This document shows, one piece after another, positions 1 to 14,884 of a stretch of DNA of 64,000 nucleotides. Position 1 is the stretch's first letter. The number at the start of each line of letters is the position of its first letter. This DNA is from Diphasiastrum complanatum (Eukaryota > Streptophyta > Lycopodiopsida > Lycopodiales > Lycopodiaceae), in assembly GCA_029204225.1 (NCBI GenBank), contig CM055113.1, forward strand, positions 19,551,798 to 19,615,797, in the 5' to 3' direction. The translations under genes and the position numbers were made by a program. The notes below the pieces were generated by a model that saw only the letters and a list, made by a program, of their open reading frames with translations, did no database searches and was not told the origin of the DNA.

Positions 1-3000
1 TAGCTAAATACAAGAGAAGATCTAGGCTTGCACTTCACTGTGTGAAGATGAATGTAAGCAATGATTTATTGAGGGAAGTACCAGCTTGTACCAGTGCTAA
101 AGAGGCTTGGAAATCTTTAAGTACAATCTATGAGTCTAGTAACACTTCAAGGGTTCTCATGCTTAGGAATCAGATTCTGCAAAGCATGAAGAGAAGTGAT
201 GAGAGTGCACAGGTTTATGTGCTCAGAATCAAGTCTCTCAATAGGGAGTTAGCTTCCATTGGAGAGAAGATTCAAGATAGTGAGCTTGTTCAGATTGTCC
301 TTAATGGTCTAGGGAGTGACTTTTCAAATTTGGTCCAAAGATTTGCAATCCAAGACACTTTGCCCAGCTTCACAGTGTATTAGTGGCTGAAGAGTGTAGG
401 ATGATGCATACCAATGCAAGAATGAATGCTATTTCTCTGCACGATGGTGATGAGAAAGCTAATTTCTCATTCAAAGGCAAGAAGAAGACCAATGGAAAGA
501 AGAAATACTTCAAGGAGACCAAGGAGGAGGATGAGGGTTCAAGCTCAAAGGGCAAGATCAAAGACAAGTCCAAGTACAAATGTTTTTTCTGTGGAAAGAA
601 AGGACATTTTGCATTAGAATGTCTCAAGAAGAAGAAGGCACAAGAGAGCAAACAAAACAACATTGCACATCAGGAGGAGAAGGAGGATGAAAAGTCATCC
701 TTGATGGTTTCCAACAAACCACCATCATCCAAGAGCAACACCAATGATTCTTGGTGGATTGATAGTGCGGCTAGTTCCCACATGACATATCAAAAGGACA
801 TTCTCTCCACTTTGCTTTCTTACAATGATTTACATAGATCAATCTATACTGCAAGTAGTCAAGAATGTAAGATAAGTGGAATAGGAACCATTCCATTGTA
901 TGTTGGATCATCCAAAAGGTTGAATCTTGAGAATGTTCTTTATGTTTCTAAGTTAACCAAAAATTTGCTTAGTATTGGCCAATTAATGGATAATGGCCTT
1001 CATGTACAATTTAAGCATGGGGTTTGTTCCATCCTTAGAAATGATAAATGTATAGCCAAAGGCTTTAAGCAAGGTAGATTGTTTAAGCTTGATGCTATTA
1101 TTGCAGTGGAGCGTGTTAGCTTGACAAGGGTGGAGTTATCAAAGGTGAAACTATGGCACAAAAGGTTGGGCCACCGCAACTTCAAAGCCATGGAATCTAT
1201 GGTTGCAAAGGAGCTTGCAATTGGACTCCCCAAGTAGTTGTCAAAGTGTGGGAAGAGATGTGAAGCATGCAGCCTCTCAAAGGCTCACAAACTACCCTTC
1301 TCAAGATCTACATCAAGATCAAGCTCTCCTCTTGAACTCATCCATTTGGATGTTCATAGCTTTTCACATGATGGTGGTGCCAAGCATTATGTAACCTTCA
1401 TTGATGACTATTCTAGACATTGTTGGATGTACCTCTTGTCTAGCAAATCTATGGTGTTTAATTCTTTTGTAAAGTTCAAAAATTTGGTAGAAAATCAACT
1501 TAGTACCAAGATTAAGGTATTAAGGAGTGATAATGGAGGTGAATATATCTCCAATAAGTTGATTGACTTTTGTAGTTATGATGGCATAAAGAGCGAGTTG
1601 TCATGTCCAAACACCCCTCAACAAAATGGAGTGAGTGAGAGAAGAAAATAGATCTCTTTGTGAGTGTGCTAAGGCCTTAAGGCTAGATGCTTCTCTATCC
1701 AAACCATTTTGGGGTGAAGCAATAACTTGTGCTAATTATTTGTGCAATAGATTGCCAAACCAAGCCATTGGAAGAATCACACCATTTGAAGCTCTATTTG
1801 GAGAGAAGCCCAATCTCAAGGATCTCAAAGTTTTTGGATCCACTTGATATGTACACCAATCCTTGGATAAGAGGATGAAGGATGATGCAACATCCATCAA
1901 AGGAATCTTTGTGGGATATGGTGAGAATAGCAAAGGATATAGAGTCTTCAATCCCATCACTAGCAAGGCGATAGTGAGTAGGGATGTTATTTTTGAGAAG
2001 GACATGCTTGTGATCTGGATGATAATGCTACTAATTATCTTGATGCCAAGGATCATGCTAGGATGGAGGAGGAGCTTCCAAGGAAAGAAAAACTTGAGGA
2101 TCCACCTCAAGATGCAAGAACTCCAAGAACTCCAAGAACTCCAAGAAGATCTACACGGGCAAGGACCGAGCCATTGAGACTCACCTATGATGGTCAAGGT
2201 GATCAAAGGGAAGGCTCATGATGCTCTCATTGAGAATCATACTTGGTATCTTGAGGATCTTCCTCAAGGGAAGAAACCTCTTGATTGCAAGTGGGTATTT
2301 AGATTGAAGTATAATCAAGATGGATCAATAAGCAAGCATAAAGCTAGGCTTGTTGCCAAAGGTTGTTTACAAACCAAAGGCATTGATTATGATGAGACTT
2401 TTTCTCCTGTGGCTAAGCTTGTTACTATCAGGTTGATCATTAGTCTTGCTACAACCTTCAATTGGGAGCTATTCCAACTTGAATTCATAAATGCATTCCT
2501 CAATGGATATATGGAGGAAGAGATCTACATGAGGCAACCCGAGGGCTTCATCAAGGCAAAGCATGAAGGAAAGGTGTGTTTTTTGTAGAAGAGCCTTTAT
2601 GGGCTCAAGCAAGCACCTAGAGCATGGTACTCTAGGCTAAACTCTTTTCTCCTTTCCATCAATTTAATAAATGAGTGCCTATGATCCATCATTGTACATG
2701 AGATTTCATGATGGCATGATTATTATTCTTGTTTTGTATGTAGATGACATTATCTTGAGTGGTAATGATCTAGATGGAATTAGAGATGTAAAAATTGCTT
2801 TAGCAAAAGTGTTTAAGATGGTAGATCTTGGACTATTAAGCTTCATTCTCAAAATAGGTTATTAGAGGATGTGATTTTAGCTTCATTTGTCAATCTAAAT
2901 ATGCTACATCCATCCTAGATTTGGAATGAAAAATTGTAAAGGCATTGAGACACCAATGGAGCAACATGTAAAAGCATCTATTGGTTGTGATGAAGCATCC

Positions 3001-3720
3001 TTTGAGGACATCACATTATATAGAAGGCTTATTGGCTCCTTGATCTATTAAACTACAAGTAGACCTGATCTTAGTTATAGTGTTGGAAAGTTAAGCCAAT
3101 TCATGCAAAGTCCTCTAGCTTCACATTGGAAGATGGCCAAAAGAGATCTTAGATACATTTCATCTACTAAGAATTTTGGCATTTTGTATAGAGGGACTAA
3201 GCTTGGCTTAAGAGCCTATAGTGACTCTGATTTTGCAGGTGACAAAGTGGATAGAAGATCAACAAGTGCTTTTGCCACCTTTCTATGTGATGGAGTAGTA
3301 TCATGGCTTTCCAAAAAGCAAGATACCAACTCCTTATCTTCCATAGAATCTGAATACAAGGCCTTGACATCAACATGCAAGGAGGTCTTGTGGCTCAAAA
3401 GGCTATTGGTGGAGCATCATGTCATGGAGGAGGAGATCCCTATCATATATAGTGACAACCAATCAGCCCAATCACTTGCAACTAGTCCTACATTCCATGC
3501 AAGGAGCAAACACATCGAGATTGCTCATCATTTTGTGAGGGAGAAAGTGCAAGCCAAAGAGATCAAGCTCCAACATGTGTCATCATCAAGTTTCTTGGCT
3601 GATTTGTTTACTAAATCTTTACCTAAAGATTCATCTGTCAAGTTTAGATCTTCAATTGGAGTGATTGATGAAAGTATTGTGGTTTCCAAGGCTAGATTTG
3701 AGGAGAAGTGTGAAAAATAG
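1..3720 (+). pseudogene. Element A: decayed Ty1/copia gag-pol, 5' end outside window
   Basis: This is a copia polyprotein read in several frames. The window opens inside gag (UBN2-type region). The knuckle C-X2-C-X4-H-X4-C lies at 581-622. The protease motif near 752-770 reads WWIDSAASSHM, so the usual DSGA is DSAA. Integrase follows with HKRLGH near 1155 and SDNGGEY near 1530. Reverse transcriptase has YVDD at 2737-2748, and RNase H (SDSDFAGDK) runs to the stop at 3718-3720. Breaks are a gag frameshift near 370 (about 11 bp missing compared with relative J), TAG at 1235-1237, frameshifts near 1640, 2000-2180 and 2660, and stops near 1845, 2586 and 3050. The last codons run into the LTR. It cannot encode a working polyprotein; its closest relative here is J. 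Confidence 0.93.
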
Positions 3721-4400
3721 CCTACATTGGCAAATCTAGCCATGTAGAATATTGTATATTTTGTCAATATTTTTTGTTAGTCACTTGAATGGCCAAAGTG
3801 CCACTTGTAAATCCACACGTAAAGTAGGTTACCACGAGTCAAGAGGAGTGGGTGTGTCCATTTGGTAGTGATTCCTACTTTGTAGGATCTAGACCATGAT
3901 TTATGATGAGATTTGTACCTACCATGCACCTACCAAGCATGACTCTTGGATCTAGGCTTGGGTTTTCACATTAGGGCAAGAAAATGGAGTCTACTTCCTT
4001 ATTACATTCTGGATTTTCACCTAACCTAGCAAAGGAAGTGTGTTTTACTATGTATTCCCATTCTCCATAGTGAGAAGATAGAAACTTTTTGGAGCCTCAA
4101 GGAGAAACTCGAGTTTCCTCTCATTGTATGGTGATTACTCTTGATTTCCAATGAAACCCAGCTTTGGCACACTTCAAAATCTGTCTACAGGCCGTACTAC
4201 AGCTTGATCTTTACACGTGGGAACTCGGATTATAGTTTATGATCAAGTTTCTGATTGTCTCTACTTGTTTTCTATCAAGCTGCTAAACTAGATCTTGTTT
4301 TCTGAATACTAGTATCTGATAGATTGTTTAACAAGCACACAATCAACCTTGTGGATCATTCAAAGATCCATTTATGGTCCTTAGTACTGTACTTTTAACA
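3709..4400 (+). repeat. 3' LTR of element A
   Basis: It begins TGTGAAAAATAG directly after the purine tract GAGGAGAAG and ends ACTTTTAACA, so it has TG...CA ends and is about 692 bp. The body aligns closely with the 5' LTR of J (45761-46436), which ends at the same TTTTAACA just before a primer-binding site. It holds a degraded G-box palindrome (TTACACGTGGGAA, near 4211) about 20 bp after a CCGTAC. The 5' LTR and target duplication lie outside the window, so no age can be estimated. Confidence 0.85.
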
Positions 4401-5386
<986 letters not shown>

Positions 5387-5421
5387 AAGATATTTGTGTG
5401 TCACATTTGTGCCTATGCATA

Positions 5422-5465
5422 GGGTAGGAGGATGCATGGGTCTTAACCCATGTATCCTCCTACCC
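5422..5465. repeat. Near-perfect hairpin, 20-bp arms with 4-nt loop
   Basis: The left arm GGGTAGGAGGATGCATGGGT (5422-5441) pairs with 5446-5465 across the loop CTTA with one mismatch. A second inverted repeat follows, with 10-bp arms ATGCATGGGG at 5507-5516 and CCCCATGCAT at 5537-5546. The pair could be a decayed miniature inverted-repeat element, but no clear target duplication is seen. Confidence 0.75.
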
Positions 5466-5775
5466 CATGTATTTTTTCAAAAAAACTAACTAAAATTCTT
5501 ACATGCATGCATGGGGAAGAGGATGTATGCATGCTGCCCCATGCATACACCTTGCCACATCATCAATCCGCAATAGGAGCGTACCCCTCGCATCAAGATC
5601 ACCACATGGCACAACATTATCGATCTAGATCATTCTAGCTTGCACGTGGTCTTCTCCTCTTTCAGTCCTCTCAAAGCACTTCAAATAGTCCACATCTCCG
5701 TTCTTCCCCCTTCCCCTGTTGTTGCTTGTCTGCCATATCCAACAAGCTTTCATCCCACCTGCAATCGGGAGGTCG

Positions 5776-5814
5776 CATTGTGACAGGATCAGGTGACCGC
5801 ATCCTGTCACAATG
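5776..5814. repeat. 14-bp inverted repeat with 11-nt spacer
   Basis: CATTGTGACAGGAT (5776-5789) is repeated as its exact complement at 5801-5814. Related GAGGTCGCA phrases flank it near 5770 and 5822. No gene is linked to it. Confidence 0.7.
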
Positions 5815-6231
5815 TGATCAAGAGGTCGCACTATGGTAGGATGTGATCTTGGCTAAAAATAAAAAACAAGAGTCTGCAATCTCGATTGAAGCTTCTGGAG
5901 GTGCCACGTTTGCTTCTGAAGACACTCAAATAGATGTGAGATTGGCTCCGTTGTTTCTACAAGAAAGAAACAGAAGCTATTGTGGGCAAGGCCAATATTT
6001 AGTGCTCTTTCATAATAGTGTAACAAATTTTGTACTCTCATCTACGGACAGACACATCAGAGGCATGCAAACATCTCAAGGGTCTACCTCCAGCAGAAGG
6101 TGGGTCTACCTCCAGCAGGAGGAGGAAGAGCATGAGGAATTCTAGGTCCATGGAGCATCACCAGTGATCTTCTACCAATAGCATAGGTGAAAGAGATAAT
6201 CCACATCTGCAAGTAAGCTCCACAAATTTCT
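5815..6231. other. Non-coding, short duplication only
   Basis: No gene is recognised. Near 6080-6122 the phrase GGTCTACCTCCAGCAG occurs twice in tandem, which explains the short frame there. Confidence 0.5.
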
Positions 6232-6310
6232 CTAGAAACGAATTTTGCTAGACACAAATTTTGCTAGAAACAAATCTCGTTAGAAACGAATTGTTATTAT
6301 TATTATTATC
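6232..6310. repeat. 16-bp tandem repeat x4 plus (TTA)n
   Basis: Four consecutive 16-mers start at 6232, 6248, 6264 and 6280, of the type CTAGAAACGAATTTTG with a few substitutions. A short TTA run follows (about 6293-6308). The related phrase CTAGACACGAATT reappears near 7430. Confidence 0.85.
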
Positions 6311-8030
<1,720 letters not shown>

Positions 8031-8455
8031 CTGAAACTTGAAAAACATGTTTTTCAATTAGTAGGAGCAGCCCTCATTATCTTCCTATTCCTACGGGTGA
8101 GTTGAGTCGAGCGATGAAAGTTACTTCACCTCGCACACTAGGTCTAAACCACACTCCTTAGTCCTTAACGTCGCTTATGCCAAGTCTTTGTACCGATGAC
8201 TTTTTATGGTAATAAACCGTCGTTCCTTGATGATATATTTGTCTATCGACTAAGGAAAAATTGAATCTCGTAGCTAAAGAAAAGGAAATACCCTCAAAAT
8301 GACTTCGATGGTTTGTCCACTGACCGACTTTGATTGAGCTTTGCCTTTTCACCAATACTGATGTTTTTCTTCCCCAAAGCGTTACTAAATCTTTTGCAGG
8401 GGTTAGCAAATAAATCATCCAGCTATGGTTTCCTGCCGAGTCCTACCGAGGCTTC

Positions 8456-8575
8456 CTATCGAAGTATTGTCGAGGCGTTCTACCAAAGTACTGTTGAGCT
8501 CTGCTACCGAAGTATTATTGAGACCCTACCGAAGTATTGCCGAGATCTCCTATCGAAGCCCTGACTAGGCCAAGA
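8456..8575. repeat. 24-bp minisatellite, about five copies
   Basis: Units beginning CTATCGAAG or CTACCGAAG start at 8456, 8480, 8504, 8526 and 8550, giving a 24-bp period with one 22-bp unit. The frame across it shows an 8-residue periodicity (YRSIVEAF-like), expected from a 24-bp repeat and not evidence of a gene. Confidence 0.8.
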
Positions 8576-9654
8576 AACATAAACTATTGCACATAACATC
8601 TCGAGATAGGATACAATTCCTATGCGTGATGATAGATTATCGTCGTAAATGAGAAATAAAAAAAGGATTTTTACTATGAAAGAAGAAAAGTAATAGACAA
8701 ATAAATTCACTATTGAATGGACTAAGAACAAATACAAAGAGGATAGGAAAGGGCATATTTTATCTCCGACAAAGATATAAAAGATGCAGAAGATTGGAGA
8801 ATGGTCATATATTTACTCGGTGTGTCTTTTCTTTATAAATGACACATTTTACTGTTGAAGTGGTTCGAATCGGCTCTAGTTATAAAAGAAAACGTGGGAT
8901 CGCATCTTCAACTTCTGCTAGATAGAATATTCAACACTTGTTGCAGAATCAATGTCCTTATCACAAAGATTATTGAAACGGGGATGTTTGGGAAGAGAAT
9001 GAAGGGTGACCATCGGGAACACTAGGTAGATATGTTTCAGAGTTGAAATGTGATTTGCAGAATTTTAATTCCTTTATAAGATGATTAATAAACTGCCATA
9101 CAAAGTATTAGACTCTTTAGAAAAATTTCAAAAAACTTTTAAATATTTGGTGTGTCCGAAGACTTTCAATGTAATTATTTAACAAACATGTCAGAGTCTA
9201 ACTTGGCAGGCTTATCTTTGAACGTAAGCCTCTGGTCCTTCAAAAAGTATATCTTACAAATCTAGAATCAAAATGCCAAATGAAACGTCATGCTCTAGAC
9301 TGTAGATGGTGGACAACAAAATCAGTTCAATGTATTTCTTGTAGTTCGAAGCAAATTCTTACGCAAACTCATGATTACAATACAGCTTGTACTTTAAAAA
9401 AGAGACCTGACTGCAGATTGGTACAACCTCTTGGTAAAACAATTACAAGTCTATATCATCGCCTACACACCACCACAAACTATACGTAAAGCTATGAGCA
9501 TCTTACCAGAAATTTGAACCTAGCAAACTTGACAAGCTCCAAAAAAACAAGGAATGTGACAGAGAAATTGAAGAAACAAAGTGTTTCCAATTACAAAGCC
9601 TTGCTAGCTTTCAGTCCTTCACTCAACGAAGATGTTCGCGAGAAGCTCTCACAG
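8576..9654. other. No gene seen
   Basis: Short frames without recognisable domains. The last part (9514-9654) is open in frame with the integrase fragment that follows but has no copia similarity that I can see. Confidence 0.5.
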
Positions 9655-10440
9655 TGTGCTAACTTCTTATGTAATAGAGTTCCATGTAGCTCTATAAATG
9701 GTAAAACATCTTATGAGTTATTGTATGGAGAAAAGCCTAATCTCAAAATCTTGAAGGTGTTTGGATACATTTGCTATGTACATGTCCCTTTGGACAAAAG
9801 AACCAAGGAGGATCCATCATCCATGAAGGGGATCATGGTAGGTTATGGCAATGCAAGCAAAGGTTACAAAATCTACATCCCCTCATCTCAAAAGGTTGTC
9901 ATTTCTAGAGATATCATTTTTGATGAGACTAGAATGCATAAGCTTGAAGATGATTCATCTAACCACTCTATTGGAAGAGAGATACCCGAGATCAAGGAGG
10001 AGCTTGATCATGAGGAGGAGCTAGAACCAAGAACACCAAGAAGATCCACAAGGTCAAGGATGGAGACATCAAGGCTAATGCATTGATGGAGAATGATACT
10101 TTGAGGCTTGTTGGTCTACCTTTGGATAGGAAATGTAATTGGATGTAAGTGGGTTTTTAAGCTCAAGTTGAATAAAGATGGGAGTGTTTCTAAGCACAAG
10201 GCAAGGCTTGTAGCCAAGGGGTAAGCTCAATCAAAGGCCATAGATTATGATGAGACCTTTGCACCCGTGGCAAAGATGGTCACCATAAGACTAAATCATT
10301 GCTCTTGCTTCTCACTTTGATTGGTTATTGTTTCAAATGGATGTGTCAAATGCTTTCTTAAATGGTCATTTTCAAGAGGATATATTCATGGAGCAGCCCG
10401 AGGGCTTCATCAAGCAAGGTATGGAAGACAAGGTGTGTCA
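9655..10440 (+). pseudogene. Fragment P: copia integrase C-terminus to RT N-terminus
   Basis: The frame 9655-10086 begins at CANFLCNR and continues through the integrase C-terminal region (FGYICYVHVPL, GIMVGYGNASKGY, SRDIIFDE) to the linker RTPRRSTRS. RT follows in broken frames (GCKWVFKLK near 10140, KARLVAKG then a stop near 10222, ETFAPVAKMVTIR near 10255) and stops at EQPEGFIKQ-like sequence near 10440. Gag, protease, the integrase core, YVDD and RNase H are all missing. Stops and frameshifts after 10086 show it is dead. It is truncated at both ends, with its probable LTR about 115 bp downstream. Confidence 0.9.
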
Positions 10441-10554
10441 GTAAGCGTAATTAGGGTGCAACGTCAGCCAGTGCTGAAGTGAACGTTGGTGATGATGCAA
10501 AAAGTGGGTCACTCTTACGAATGGCCTTAGGATAAGATTATTGTGAGGAGGAGT

Positions 10555-11090
10555 ATTAAAATACCACAATTCTAGCTTGGCCAATTTTGGTCACATGCAT
10601 TGTAATTGGCAAGATGGCCATGTAAATAGATGCCATACGTGACAAATCACATAGGATGGTTTTCAATAACCTCATTCCTCATATTACATTGTGATAGCAT
10701 CTTTGAAATGAGACAAAAATTTGTTTGGATAGGCTAGAGAAACTGTAGGATCTAAAAATAGCATATTTTACATTGTTTTTGGATCTTGAGATCTTGATCC
10801 CAAGTTAGGGTGGATACAACAACCTATTAGGTTAGATATTAGGGTTAGGGTATGAAAAGCTCAGAGGTGCCCTAATATGCTCAGATCCGAACTTGAAATG
10901 TATAAATGCATGATGGGATCTCCATCAAATTATCAAGAAAAATTGAGTTTTTCCACTTCTATCATCATTGTCTTTTGGTGGCGAGTTCTAGCTATTGGAT
11001 GTGAGTGTTCTTAAGCATTAATTGCTTGGTTTGGAAGGTAATGAACCTGTTTAGAGGTCTGAGAAGCTTTGTATACTTTACTTTGGTACA
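10555..11090 (+). repeat. Probable 3' LTR of fragment P (end uncertain)
   Basis: It starts TATTAAAATACCACAATTC right after the purine tract GTGAGGAGGAG. The first 95 bp match, on the other strand, sequence at about 45395-45488 next to fragment O, so two separate relics share it. A TATA-like TATAAATG lies at 10901-10908. The start is TA rather than TG in both copies. I could not fix the 3' boundary. Confidence 0.6.
10901..10908 (+). promoter_or_regulatory. TATA-like box in LTR of P
   Basis: TATAAATG lies in the body of the presumed LTR, as expected for a U3 promoter. Assigned by motif and position only. Confidence 0.35.
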
Positions 11091-11805
11091 TTTGATCAGA
11101 TCTATGTGCCTAATGTGGAATTAATGCCAAATTTGCTAGTTTTGGTAACTAGTCTTGATTCTAGCTCATAGTTTGAATCTAGACCTTTTATTTGTGCATC
11201 CTCCATCACTTTTAGAATTAATTGGGATTCATTTTGCTGTAAAATTTTGTCACCAGATGGTATACATAACATAAAAATCAAAGCTAAATGGATTGATCGC
11301 ATATTCCAGCTACCAAAACCATTCCTGGACATGGAATGAGAAAAACATGGACTGCAAGAATTACTCGCAACTAGAAGGTTCATGGAAGGTTTGTTTTGGA
11401 CAGTGGACAATATGTCAGTAATTATCAACGAACTCACATGGAGCTAGTTCTATAAAAATATATGTTATGTTCAAACGTTCAAATACAACTACGACTAGTA
11501 TCGACATTTAAGTTTTGTTTTTAAATAAATAATGACTGTGCAAGTTATGTAATTTACGTACATATCACATGTTAATAAATCTCAATTTTTTTTCGTTATT
11601 TATCTGTTCCAAGAATTTTAGTTGTCTATTGCATGTTTTTTTATAATGTATAATCGTTGAGCATTGTATAGAACCATAGCTATAATCTAGATACTACATG
11701 CTTGAATTGAATTAGGTGATTTCATAACTATCTAAATAACAAGCAATATAACCAATTTAATAAAATGACCATATATCACAGAAATTACATTATAATTTTT
11801 ACTAT
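11091..11805. other. No gene seen between P and Q
   Basis: AT-rich sequence. A 111-residue minus frame (11102-11437) has no recognisable domain and is probably chance. Confidence 0.45.
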
Positions 11806-12375
11806 TGTTAGGTCCTAGAACAAACAGCCTACTGGCATATGGTCTTCTTTCTTGTTATAGATACTTGAACTATGCAAAAGTTTCACTTGAATTACTCTAT
11901 TACCTTTTGAGTATTTCATGTGTGCTGCTAAATACCATTTACCATGTCAGAATTTGAAATACAAATTCTAGATGGAAATACTAGTCCTACTAGCGTTCAC
12001 ACAAAATCAAACATAGAAAGAAAACAGATCATTAGAAAATTGAGCAAATGCTCTAGCTCATTGAATTGAATGAAATAGTTGAGGTGGGGCACCAATCTTC
12101 TTATATAGTTTCTCTGATGATTGATAAAAGCTAATGAGCTTAAAGTAAATAGCAAAATATCAAAAAGTTATTTACTAATAATATTACCTATATATGGTAA
12201 GAACTAAAAATGAAGTTCTACGTATTGAATAGATTCTACTCTATTTATAGTGTGCCCACCTACATGCATAAGTACAAGAAACAAATTTATTATAAATAGA
12301 ATGGCCCTTAAAAATAGCACACGAGCATGGCCAAATTATTATTGAGGGGTGTCAAATAAACATTAATTCCTAACA
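11806..12375 (-). repeat. 3' LTR of element Q
   Basis: The ends are inverted, TGTTAGG at 11806 and CCTAACA at 12375, giving about 570 bp with TG...CA termini. On the minus strand a short purine stretch (AAGGAG) precedes it and the Q polyprotein end lies just beyond. CTATTTATAG at 12241-12250 reads CTATAAATAG on the minus strand, a plausible TATA box. No comparable 5' LTR is seen at the other end of Q, where repetitive sequence stands instead. Confidence 0.7.
12241..12250 (-). promoter_or_regulatory. TATA box in LTR of Q
   Basis: CTATAAATAG on the minus strand within the LTR, in the element's own orientation. Confidence 0.45.
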
Positions 12376-12399
12376 GCTCCTTAATATTTACTTTGTTAT

Positions 12400-14865
12400 C
12401 TATTACTCTTGGAAGTTCTCTAAATTTTTGAATTTCTTTTTTTGCCAAGACCTTTGGTAAAGATATCTGCAACTTGTTTTTCCGTAGGCTCCACTTTCCC
12501 TAAAACTAGATGGATACTTGGTTTCCAATATTGTAGCCATGTAAGCAAAGTGTACATCCCCATCTTTATGATCCTCTTGTCGATCCTCATGTCGACCTTG
12601 ATCATCATGTTGCTTTTCAAGTCTAGCTGATCTCCTAGTCCCTTGTATACTAGATTCTCTCTGTTCCATAACCATCCTTGATAGTTTCATTGTACCATCT
12701 AGGCAATCTTCTAGTTTTTGATGTAGGATGCTTCTTGCTTGGTGAAGTAGAAGGTGAATAAGAATCCCACTTGATCTTTTCTTCCTCTTTCCTATCTAAA
12801 TCAAAGACACTTTAGGATCTTGAATTGGCATAGGTGATACATATATTGATTCGGGTTTCTGTAATAACTCGTCATATAATATAGAAATTTCACCATCTTG
12901 ATCTTTATCAAAATATATCTCTACATCTTTATGAATTGCCTCCTCATCAAAGATTACATCCCTATTTATGATTAATTTGTTACCCTTCAAGTCATATAAC
13001 CTGTATCCCTTCTCTTGATTATCATAACTAAGAAATAAACCCTTGGTCATCTTAGAATCCAATTTGCTCCTAGAATCCTTAGGTATGCAAGAATAAACAA
13101 TAGTCTCAAACACTCTCAAATGACTTACATCTGGCTTCCGACCCGTGTAAGCTTCCTCTGATTGTCTATCTGTTCCTTTCTCCACCTGTATCTTAAACCA
13201 TGTAAAATATTTAAAAGCTTCACCTTTATTCTTCAGAAGATATATCCACATCTTTCTAGAATAGTCATCTACAAATATCGTATAGTGACTTGCTCCTCCA
13301 TAAGATTGAGTCTTCATAGGACCACACAATCTGTATGAACAAGTCCTAGAACATTTTTTGCCCTAATTGTACTAGACAAAAATTTCTTTATATGCTGCTT
13401 GTCTAAGACACAATCTTCATAAACCTTGTGATTAGAAACAACTTGAGATAGACTTGTAACCATGTTAAATTTCCTTCAGACTTGTAGACTTTTGGAATTG
13501 AGATGTCTATACCTCTTATGCCATAACTTACTCAATGATTCAGTATTTGCAACACTTGCATGATGATCTATCACCTAAGCTTAAAGTTTATACAACCACT
13601 CTGCAAGTATGCTCTTAGCTTTTACTTCATCATTTTATGCTTGATGAGACACTCTGTTCATCAAATTGCATCACCATGTGTTGCTTTGCAAAAGCTAATA
13701 CTAAGGGCAAGTTTTTCTTGATTCCTGGTACATAAAGCACATCCTTTATATTTCCAATCTTCCTTGAAGGTAGTTGTACTTGTACTTTTCCAGCTCTCTT
13801 TATATCATATGTGTAGTTGTCTCCCAACTTTACATTTGACCCATCATCTAATTTTTGAAAATTAGATAGCCAGTCTCGCCTAGGTGTCATGTGCTTTGAA
13901 ACTTCTGAATAAACCTGAAATCTTTTTCCTTTGAGAAGGCATTACCAGAAGATGTCGATGCCGAGAACAACTCATAGTCTTCAAAATCTACAACACTCAA
14001 TTTTGCATTATAAGTTTCTTGTTCTTCAGCAAATTTTCCATCCTGTTTTTTCTTGAATTTGTTGTGTCAGCACTCCTTTGCATAATGTTTTGATTTTTTG
14101 CAAATAAAACAGTTTCCTTTTTGAACCACCTTCTTTCCATCTTCTGACTGATTTTCCTTCATATCTTGCTGTTTTTTAGTCTTCATCTTTCCTTTGCTAC
14201 CCTTCTTGGAATCTTGCTCTTGTTTTTTTGCCAGAAATACCTGTTCTTTGAAATTATCCCTGTTGACAATATTTTTTCGTCTTATTTCTTCTTGTAGTAA
14301 GATGGCATTTAGGTCATCGAAAGAAGACCTCGTTTCTTTTAATGATAGCATCGTTACAAAATTCTGATAGGCCAAAGGTAGACTATTAGGTACAATGGAT
14401 ACCAAAATTGAATCTTGAATGCTTGCCTTAACTATGATAAGTTGACCCCTCGGATCTTCCACTCGAGTAAAGTAATCCGTTAATGATTCACGTGAACTCA
14501 GCTTCAACGTGTGAAGCTTATTAGTCAAGAACATGATTTGCGACTGATTTATTGTCTTGTACAAGTTCTTCAGTATATATTCCAAGCCTCCTTGTGTCCA
14601 ACAACACCTTTAATATGAGAGATAATTATATCTTTCACTGATAAGTTGATAATATGATGAGCTTTTCATGTACGTCTCTGATACTTTTGCAACTCTCTGT
14701 GAATGGTAGAAGGTATCTTGACACCTGTGACGATCTCCCAATATTTTTATCTTGGAGAATATTTTGCATCTTGAACTTCCATATGTTGTAGTTCATTCCA
14801 TCTAGCTTGCTAGACTCTGACAATCCAGCGTCGTTCAATTCTGTCATTATTCTGATCGGTAACAA
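12400..14865 (-). pseudogene. Element Q: decayed copia gag-pol
   Basis: Read on the minus strand. Gag begins about 14865 (SSKLDGMNYNIWKFKM) and continues at 14585-14067 to a knuckle CFICKKSKHYAKEC, where the usual G before H is S-K. Protease-linked sequence is at 13890-13630 (DVLYVPGIKKN). Zinc-binding HKRYRHLN-like sequence lies near 13520. The integrase piece 13329-12796 goes from FVDDYSRKMW straight to GRKPDVSHLRVF, so the DNGGEY segment is deleted. RT is absent. Only the RNase H tail (VADIFTKGLG) remains near 12470. Frames are broken throughout. It is a family distinct from A, C and D and resembles B in gag style. Confidence 0.88.
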
Positions 14866-14867
14866 GT

Positions 14868-14880
14868 CTCGGATCCACCA
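14868..14880 (-). promoter_or_regulatory. Degenerate primer-binding site of Q
   Basis: GTCTCGGATCCACCA reads TGGTGGATCCGAGAC on the minus strand. It resembles the TGGTATCCGAG type with a small disruption and lies just upstream of Q gag. Tentative. Confidence 0.35.
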
Positions 14881-14884
14881 ATAG

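Noticed and set aside
8158-8737. Several 75-90 residue frames on both strands
   Set aside because: No recognisable domain; one is explained by the 24-bp minisatellite.
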